Shown: in pieces, positions 58,245 to 64,000 of the stretch | Position numbering within the stretch: the stretch's first letter is position 1 | Layout: each line of letters begins with the position of its first letter | Assembly (NCBI GenBank): GCA_963704535.1 | Contig: OY969916.1 | Location: 4,092,001 to 4,156,000, forward strand | Direction: 5' to 3' | DNA from: G963704535 sp963704535 | GTDB taxonomy: Bacteria > Chloroflexota > Chloroflexia > Chloroflexales > Roseiflexaceae | Length of the DNA stretch: 64,000 bases | Notes under the pieces: generated by a model | What the model was told of the DNA's origin: nothing | Seen by the model: only the letters and a program-made list of their open reading frames with translations | Database searches by the model: none | Program-made: the position numbers and the translations under genes

Positions 58245-61200
58245 ATGCAAAATCACATCACGCAAGGATTCCGTCTATCCCCGCAACAGAAGCACCTCTG
58301 GCTCTTGCAGCAGGCCGGCCAGGGCGACCCATATCGGGCCTGGTGCTTGGTGACGATCGCGGGCGCGCTTGAGCCACAGGCGCTGATGCAGGCGATCGAT
58401 CAGGTTGTCGGTCGCCACGAGATCCTGCGGACCACGTTCCGCTGCTTGCGCGGCATGGCCATCCCGCTCCAGGTTGTGGATGATCAGGTTGCCCCGGCGG
58501 TCCAGTGGCATGACCTTCGCGATGCCTCGGAAGCCGAACAGGCGGCCGGCGTCGAGCGGATCGTCGGCGGTATGCGCGGGCGCCGGTTCGACTTTGAGCG
58601 TGGGCCGTTGGGCGCGATCGGGGTGATCACCCTCTCGGACCAGCGATCCCTGCTGGTCATTGATCTGCCGGGGCTGTGCGCCGACGCGTTGGCGCTGACC
58701 AACCTCGTGCGCGAGATCGCCCGGACCTATGCTGCTCCCAGCGGCCAGGAGCCGGCCGACGAACTGCTCCAGTACGCCGATATCGCCGAATGGCAGAACG
58801 AGTTGTTCGAGTCGGAGGAGCAGGTGGTTGGGCGCGCATTCTGGCGCCGGCCCGAGCTGCCGCTGTACCTGCGGGAAAGGCTGCCGTTCGAGCGGCCTCC
58901 GAGCGATCCGGCGCGCTTTGAGCCGGACCTGGTCGAGGTGCCGATCAGCCCCGAAAGCCTGGCCGGGCTGGAGGCGCTGGCCCAGCACACGCGGTTCCCG
59001 CTCTCCGCGCTGCTGCTGGCGTGCTGGAAGATCATGCTGGGGCGCCTGATCCAGCAGCCGGCCTTGCTGATCGGCGTGGCCTGCGACGGGCGGAACTACC
59101 AGGAGCTTGAGCCGACGGTCGGTCTGCTGGCCCAATATCTGCCGCACGTCTCCACCGTGGCGGGCGAGCGTAGCTTTCGGGAGCTTGCCGAGGAGACCAG
59201 CCGGTCGCTCGACGAGATGCAGACATGGCAGGAGGCCTTCGCGTGGGAGCAGATCGCCGAATTGAGCGAGGCGACCGAGCCGTTCTGGCCGGTGTGCTTC
59301 GAGTTCGGCCAGCAGGTTGGCCCGCTCGCGGCCGGCCACGCATCGTTTTCGCTCGATCGGTATGATGCGTGCGTCGATAGGTTCAAGCTGAAGCTCGCGT
59401 GTACCCGTACCGCGGGCGGCCTGCGGATCGAGCTGCGGTACAACGCGCAGGTCATCTCCGCAGACACCGCCAATATCCTGGCCGGTCAGCTTCAGGCGCT
59501 GGTGGCGAGCGCGATGGACTCGCCCGAGTTGAGCGCCGACCAACTGAATTTGCTGGGCGCCCGCGATCGTCACCGCATCGTGGTCGCGCTCAACCAGACG
59601 CGGGTAGACCATCAGCGGCGCCGGCTGGTTCACGAGCTGTTTGAGGAGCACGCGGCCCGTCTGCCCGGTCATGTCGCCGTCAGGTATGAGGCGCAGCAAC
59701 TGACCTACGCCGAACTCAACACGCGCGCCAATCAACTGGCACGCCACCTGCGCGCGCGCGGCGTGGGGCCGGATACGCCGGTGGCCCTGTGTCTAGAGCG
59801 GTCGGCAGACATGGTGGTGGCGATTCTGGGCATTCTCAAGGCCGGGGGCGCCTACGTCCCGATCGACCTGGCCCAGCCGCCCGAACGCCTGACCTGGATG
59901 CTGCGGGATGCCAAGGTGCCGGTGCTCCTCACGAGCAAAGAGATTGGAGATCGGAGAGTAGAGATTGACGCGGCTGAGAAATCTCCAATCTCCAATCTCC
60001 AATCTCCGAGTGCAGTCTACCTGGATGCCGATTGGGATCACATTGCCCAGCAGCCGGGGACGAACCTGGACTGCGCGGCGACGCCGGCCAACCTGGCCTA
60101 CGTGATCTACACCTCCGGCTCCACCGGCACGCCGAAGGGGGTGGCAGTGGAGCATGGGCAGCTCCTGAACTACCTCCAGGCCATCCAGCGTCGTCTCAGC
60201 CTGCCGCCGGGTGCCAGTTTTGCGCTGGTCTCGACGTTCGCGGCCGACTTGGGCAACACGGTCCTCTTTCCAGCCCTGTGTGGCAGCGGGTGCCTGCACG
60301 TGATCGCGCAGGATCGAGCCGTAGACCCAGATCGGCTAGCCGAGTACCTCCGCCGTCACCCGGCCGATTGTTTGAAGATCGTACCATCGCACCTGCGCGC
60401 GCTCCTGGTCGCCTCCGAGCCGGCTGCGATCGTGCCGCGCCGCTGGCTCATTCTGGGCGGTGAGGCGGCCGGCTGGGATCTCGTCGAGCGCGTGCGGTCG
60501 CTGGCGCCGGGCTGCGCCATCCTGAACCACTACGGCCCAACCGAGACGACGATCGGCGTGCTGACCCACCTCATTGATGGGCAGGCCGATCTCGATCGGG
60601 CGCCGACGGTGCCGCTTGGCCGCCCGATCGACAACACGCAGATCTACATCCTGGATCGGCGGCTCCGACCGGTCGCACCCTGGGAGCCGGGCGAGATCTA
60701 TATCGGCGGAGCCAATGTGACGCGCGGCTACCTGGGGCGGCCCGATCTGACCGCCGAGCGATTCATTCCCAACCCGTTCACGACGACCGACGACCCCTTC
60801 GACACGGCTCAGGGCAGGCGACGACCGACGACCGATCCGTTTGACACGGTGACAAGGCGACAAGCTGACAAGGTGACGGAGGCCGGAGATGCGCTCACCC
60901 CTTCACCCCTTCACCCTTTCACCCTGTCAGAGTCGCCGATGATCAGTGGTCAGTGGTCGGTGGTCGGCGGTCGGCTATATAGGACCGGCGACCGGGCACG
61001 CTACTGCACCGACGGGACGATTGAGTTCCTGGGGCGCGTCGACGACCAAGTCAAGATCCACGGCTTCCGCGTCGAGCCAGCCGAGGTCGAGGCGGCCATA
61101 CGCCAAAGCCCGGCCGTGCGGGCGGCGGCCGTGGTGTGGGAAGACAGCCATCAGGAGAAGCGGCTGGTTGCGTATGTCGTCCCCACCCAAGAACAAAGAA

Positions 61201-63098
61201 CAAAGGACAAAGAACAAAAGAAAGAGAAGCTTGATTCTCAATTCTCAATTCTCAATTCTCAATTTTCAGGAGAGTTGCGCCAGTTCCTCCGTGAGCGCCT
61301 ACCGGACTATATGATACCCTCCGCGTTTGTGCTGCTCGACGCGCTGCCGCTGACCGCCAACGGCAAGCTGGATCGCCAGGCGCTGCCGGCTCTTGATCGG
61401 TCGCAGCCGCGCACGGTGGCGGCCTACCAGGCGCCCCGCACGCCGACCGAGGCGCTGCTGGCCACGATCTGGGGCCAGGTGCTGGGGGTCGAGCGGGTGG
61501 GAATTCACGATAACTTTTTTGAGCTGGGCGGCGACTCGATCCTGAGCATCCAGATCACCGCCAGGGCCAACCGCGCCGGCTTGCGGCTGACCCCCAGACT
61601 CGTGTTCCAACACCGCACCATCGCCGACCTGGCTGGGGCCGCCGGCACCGGCCCGGCCATCCACGCCGACCAAGGGCTGATCTTCGGCCCGGTCCCGCTG
61701 ACGCCGATCCAGCGCTGGTTCTTCGAGCAGCACCTGGAAGACCCGCACGTCAAAGTTCAGCCGGTCCTGCTTGAGGTGCCCAGGACGGTCGATCCGGCCC
61801 TGGTCGAGCTGGTGCTCCACCAATTGATGGAGCACCACGACGCGCTGCGACTACGCTTTATTCTTGATGCGGTCGGGTGGCGGCAGATCAACGCGAACGG
61901 TGAGACGGCGACCCTGCTGAGTGCGGTCGATCTATCGGCCGTGCCGGCAGCCGACCAGGCGCGGGCGATGGAGATGGCTCTGGCCGAGCTTCAGGCCGGC
62001 ATGCGCCTCCCCGAAGGCCCGCTGATGCGCGGCATTCTGTTTGACTTGGGCGGCGACCAGCCGCACCGTCTGTTGCTGGCCACGCATATCCTGGCGGCCG
62101 ATGCCTTTTCCTGGCGCATCCTGCTGGACGATCTACAGACCGCCTACCAGCGGCTGAACCGCGGTGAGCCGATCGGTCTGCCCGCGAAGACCAGCTCGTT
62201 TCAGTACTGGGCTGAGTGCCTGGCGACACACGCCCAGTCGGAAGAACTGCGCCGGGAGCTGGACTATTGGTACGGCCAACTCAGCGCGGCCAGCGGCCGG
62301 CTGCCGGTCGATCACCCTGGGGAGCGCAACGCCGAGACCTCCGGCAGCGTGCTGACGGTCGCGCTGACCCCGCAGGAAACCGATGCGCTCTTGCAGGACG
62401 TGCTCGCGGCCCACGGGGCGCAGATCAATGATGTGCTGCTGGCGGCGTTGATCCAGACGCTTTCGCCCTGGGCCGGCGCGCCATCGCTGATCGTCAATAT
62501 CGCCGGCCATGGGCGCACGCCGATCTTCGACCAGGTGGACGTATCGCGCACCGTCGGCTGGTTTGGCACCCGCTACCCGGTCCTGCTAAACGGCGGAGAC
62601 AGCCGGATGGCCGAACTGGTACACGGGGTGAAAGAGCAGCTCCAGCGAGTGCCAGGCGCCGGGATCGGCTATGGCCTGCTGCGCTACTTGTGCCGGGATA
62701 GTGCGGTCGCGCAGATGCTGGGCGCGCTGCCATCCGCCGAAGTATGTTTTAACTACCTGGGACAGTTTGACCAGGTGCTGGCCGGGTCACTGGACTTCAG
62801 ACCGGCCTCGGAGGCGATCAGGCCGGCCCCTCGGTCGCGCGGGCAGCGCCGCTACCTGCTGGAGGTGCAGAGCGGCGTGTTTGGCGGCCAGTTCCAGGTC
62901 GAGTGGCTCTACAGCGAGGCCGTCCACGACCGCGCGACGATCCGGCGCCTGGCCGACACGTTCATCCAGGCGCTGCGGTCGCTGATCGACGACCACCCGG
63001 CGGAGGCGCCGCGGGACTATACCCCGGCTGATTTCTCGCTGCTTCAGCTCGATCAGCAGCAGCTCGACAAGCTTCTTAAAAAGGCCAGCAGAGCGTAA
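58245..63098 (+). CDS. NRPS2: C*-A-T-E* module
   Basis: The frame is unbroken (1617 residues). The N-terminal condensation-like domain (about 8-430) lacks HHxxxDG; the place reads LVIDLPGLCADALAL, so it cannot work as a normal condensation domain. A (about 465-1050) has YTSGSTGTPKG and NHYGPTETT. Its code, aligned by eye on ADLGNT, is about DLTKIGHIGK, one residue from the known aspartate code, so Asp is the likely substrate. T (about 1062-1130) has LGGDSI, the form found before E domains. The E domain (about 1148-1600) keeps NIAGHGR, VGWFGTRYPV and FNYLGQ, but the active-site motif reads HILAADA instead of HHxxxDG (62086-62106), losing the catalytic second His. Three repeat cassettes lie in the A domain. 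The start at 58245 is 10 bases after the NRPS1 stop. Confidence 0.93.
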   Translation: MQNHITQGFRLSPQQKHLWLLQQAGQGDPYRAWCLVTIAGALEPQALMQAIDQVVGRHEILRTTFRCLRGMAIPLQVVDDQVAPAVQWHDLRDASEAEQAAGVERIVGGMRGRRFDFERGPLGAIGVITLSDQRSLLVIDLPGLCADALALTNLVREIARTYAAPSGQEPADELLQYADIAEWQNELFESEEQVVGRAFWRRPELPLYLRERLPFERPPSDPARFEPDLVEVPISPESLAGLEALAQHTRFPLSALLLACWKIMLGRLIQQPALLIGVACDGRNYQELEPTVGLLAQYLPHVSTVAGERSFRELAEETSRSLDEMQTWQEAFAWEQIAELSEATEPFWPVCFEFGQQVGPLAAGHASFSLDRYDACVDRFKLKLACTRTAGGLRIELRYNAQVISADTANILAGQLQALVASAMDSPELSADQLNLLGARDRHRIVVALNQTRVDHQRRRLVHELFEEHAARLPGHVAVRYEAQQLTYAELNTRANQLARHLRARGVGPDTPVALCLERSADMVVAILGILKAGGAYVPIDLAQPPERLTWMLRDAKVPVLLTSKEIGDRRVEIDAAEKSPISNLQSPSAVYLDADWDHIAQQPGTNLDCAATPANLAYVIYTSGSTGTPKGVAVEHGQLLNYLQAIQRRLSLPPGASFALVSTFAADLGNTVLFPALCGSGCLHVIAQDRAVDPDRLAEYLRRHPADCLKIVPSHLRALLVASEPAAIVPRRWLILGGEAAGWDLVERVRSLAPGCAILNHYGPTETTIGVLTHLIDGQADLDRAPTVPLGRPIDNTQIYILDRRLRPVAPWEPGEIYIGGANVTRGYLGRPDLTAERFIPNPFTTTDDPFDTAQGRRRPTTDPFDTVTRRQADKVTEAGDALTPSPLHPFTLSESPMISGQWSVVGGRLYRTGDRARYCTDGTIEFLGRVDDQVKIHGFRVEPAEVEAAIRQSPAVRAAAVVWEDSHQEKRLVAYVVPTQEQRTKDKEQKKEKLDSQFSILNSQFSGELRQFLRERLPDYMIPSAFVLLDALPLTANGKLDRQALPALDRSQPRTVAAYQAPRTPTEALLATIWGQVLGVERVGIHDNFFELGGDSILSIQITARANRAGLRLTPRLVFQHRTIADLAGAAGTGPAIHADQGLIFGPVPLTPIQRWFFEQHLEDPHVKVQPVLLEVPRTVDPALVELVLHQLMEHHDALRLRFILDAVGWRQINANGETATLLSAVDLSAVPAADQARAMEMALAELQAGMRLPEGPLMRGILFDLGGDQPHRLLLATHILAADAFSWRILLDDLQTAYQRLNRGEPIGLPAKTSSFQYWAECLATHAQSEELRRELDYWYGQLSAASGRLPVDHPGERNAETSGSVLTVALTPQETDALLQDVLAAHGAQINDVLLAALIQTLSPWAGAPSLIVNIAGHGRTPIFDQVDVSRTVGWFGTRYPVLLNGGDSRMAELVHGVKEQLQRVPGAGIGYGLLRYLCRDSAVAQMLGALPSAEVCFNYLGQFDQVLAGSLDFRPASEAIRPAPRSRGQRRYLLEVQSGVFGGQFQVEWLYSEAVHDRATIRRLADTFIQALRSLIDDHPAEAPRDYTPADFSLLQLDQQQLDKLLKKASRA
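59940..60008. repeat. in-frame cassette in A4, loop before the A3 motif
   Basis: GGAGATT/GGAGATC units face CCAATCT units. It encodes EIGDRRVEIDAAEKSPISNL between LLTSK and VYLDADW, the same loop as in A1 and A3. Confidence 0.9.
60780..60974. repeat. composite 195-bp in-frame cassette in A4, loop before the A7/A8 core
   Basis: At least five repeat families follow one another: GACGACC, CCCCTTCGACACGGCTCAGG, GACAAGG, CACCCCTT and GGTCAGT/GGTCGGT. The frame is open for about 65 residues (TTTDDPFDTAQG to QWSVVGGR) between FIPNPF and RLYRTGD. It is the longest insertion of the window and occupies the loop filled in all other A domains. Confidence 0.9.
61189..61267. repeat. in-frame cassette in A4, loop before A10
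   Basis: AGAACAA units then CTCAATT units encode TQEQRTKDKEQKKEKLD and SQFSILNSQFS between AYVVP and GELRQFL, nearly the same as in A3. Confidence 0.9.
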
Positions 63099-63102
63099 TC
63101 GA

Positions 63103-64000
63103 ATGAAACTACCAAGCGATCAAATCGAAGATATTTACCCGCTCTCGCCCATGCAGCAAGGCATGTTTTTCCATACGCTGTACGGGCCAGTGTCAGGGGT
63201 GTATATCAAGCAGCGCTGCTACCTCCTGCGCGGGGCGCTCGACATCTCAGTCTTCACGCGCGCCTGGCAGCAGTTGGTCAACCGCCACTCGATCCTGCGT
63301 AGCGCCTTCTTCTGGGATGATCTCGACGAGCCGGTCCAGGTGGTCTACCGGCATGTGGACCTGCCGATCCTCCAGGACGACTGGCGCGCCCTGCCGGCGA
63401 CCGAGCAGGAGGCGCAGTTGGAGACCTACTGCATGGCCGAGCGTCGGCGCGGGCTTAATCTGGCCGCCGTGCCGCTGATGCGCCTGGCGCTCATCCGCGT
63501 GGCCGAGGACGCGCACTACTTTGTATGGACCTACCACCACCTGCTGCTGGATGGGTGGTGCAACGCCTTGATCCTGGGCGAGCTGATCACCCTGTACACG
63601 GCCATCTCGCAGGGTCGGCGGGCACAGCTTGCGCCGGCGCAGCCGTACCGCGACTACATCGCGTGGCTCAAGCATCAGGATATTACGCGGGCAGAGGCGT
63701 TCTGGCGGCAAACACTCAGCGGGTTCCGCGCGCCCACGGCGATCGCCACCAAGCCGCCGACGCACAGCCAGCCCGACGATGCGCCCGACAACGCGCTCGA
63801 ACAGCTCCAGCTCTCACGAACGGCGACCACGGCGCTGCGCTCGATGGCCCGGCAGCACCAACTGACGTTGAACACCCTGGTCCAGGGGGCCTGGGCGCTA
63901 CTGCTGGGCGCCTACAGCGGCCAGGATGACGTGGTCTTCGGCATCGCCGTGGCGGGGCGCCCGGCCGACCTGCCGGGCAGCGAGTCAAGCGTCGGGCTGT
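63103..64000 (+). CDS. NRPS3: N-terminal condensation domain (cut by right edge)
   Basis: The ATG at 63103 follows the NRPS2 stop by four bases, and the frame stays open for 299 codons to the window edge. It begins with a short leader (MKLPSDQIEDIYPLSPMQQG) and a condensation domain of the type found after epimerisation domains. The catalytic motif is HHLLLDGWC, with ALRSMARQHQLTLNTLVQGAW and the GRPADLPGSESSVGL region near the edge. It closely resembles C5 of NRPS1. Its position after an E domain fits a D-accepting condensation domain. However, that E domain has lost its catalytic His, so the donor may now be L-configured. The rest of the gene and any thioesterase lie outside. Confidence 0.93.
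   Translation, partial: MKLPSDQIEDIYPLSPMQQGMFFHTLYGPVSGVYIKQRCYLLRGALDISVFTRAWQQLVNRHSILRSAFFWDDLDEPVQVVYRHVDLPILQDDWRALPATEQEAQLETYCMAERRRGLNLAAVPLMRLALIRVAEDAHYFVWTYHHLLLDGWCNALILGELITLYTAISQGRRAQLAPAQPYRDYIAWLKHQDITRAEAFWRQTLSGFRAPTAIATKPPTHSQPDDAPDNALEQLQLSRTATTALRSMARQHQLTLNTLVQGAWALLLGAYSGQDDVVFGIAVAGRPADLPGSESSVGL

Noticed and set aside
26631..64000. Cluster as a decayed pseudogene region
   Set aside because: All interruptions are single-base gains with no in-frame stops and intact motifs around them, which fits sequencing error better than decay.
1..64000. tRNA and rRNA genes
   Set aside because: No stretch with tRNA arm sequences or rRNA signatures was noticed on reading; none can be supported.

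Overview
The window is a 64 kb, high-GC bacterial segment. It has two parts: an ordinary gene region (about 1-25,000) and the 5' part of a very large hybrid polyketide synthase / non-ribosomal peptide synthetase (PKS-NRPS) cluster (about 26,600 to the right edge, where it is cut off). The high GC, the dense short heptamer repeats, the cyclase-AAA-TPR giant protein and the SPFH pair fit a Chloroflexota (filamentous Chloroflexi) genome best. This is an inference from style, not from a marker gene.

Left part. The first 0.8 kb is AT-richer and holds the 3' end of an unrecognised protein and a tiny membrane protein. Then come a secreted propeller-like lipoprotein (-), a peptidoglycan amidase with a C-terminal SH3-like region (+), an arginase-family ureohydrolase (-), a YflN-like metallo-hydrolase (-), a Gfo/Idh/MocA oxidoreductase (-), two coupled SPFH/band-7 proteins (+), mutL (-), a helical protein of unknown function (+) and a fatty acid desaturase (-), whose stop codon lies in the target duplication of a 69-bp MITE.

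Middle. From 14,405 to 23,939 lies a plus-strand signalling/export set. It starts with a protein built like soluble adenylyl cyclase (two cyclase domains, AAA NTPase, TPRs). Three bases later comes a MacB-type ABC ATPase that carries its own C-terminal cyclic-nucleotide-binding domain, then an 8xx-residue FtsX-type permease, a MacA/HlyD-type periplasmic adaptor and a SnoaL-like protein. The arrangement suggests an exporter gated by a locally made cyclic nucleotide. A perfect 26-bp hairpin closes this unit against an aldo/keto reductase on the other strand. A solo tnpB (IS200/IS605 type) with its end hairpins follows.

Right part. Three PKS modules (KS-AT-KR-ACP) alternate with two glycosyltransferases (PKS1, GT1, PKS2, GT2, PKS3). 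They lead into NRPS1 (C-A-T-C-A-T-C-A-T-C-T-E-C), NRPS2 (C*-A-T-E*) and the first condensation domain of NRPS3. Several domains look inactive or changed: KR of PKS2, E of NRPS2, first C of NRPS2, and a module of NRPS1 that lacks an adenylation domain. A-domain codes read by eye suggest a small residue (Ala/Gly-like), an unknown substrate without Asp235, Gly-like with Asn235, and Asp.

The most unusual signal is a family of inverted heptamer/octamer tandem-repeat cassettes. They sit both between genes and, in frame, inside mutL, the cyclase, two AT domains and all four adenylation domains. In the A domains, 11 of 12 equivalent loop positions carry a cassette, usually of different sequence. Because the unit is 7 bp, each arm is translated as a seven-residue repeat. 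About ten genes or gene parts are also interrupted by single-base shifts that are all of the same sign (one extra base); this looks like a sequencing or assembly effect but deserves a check.
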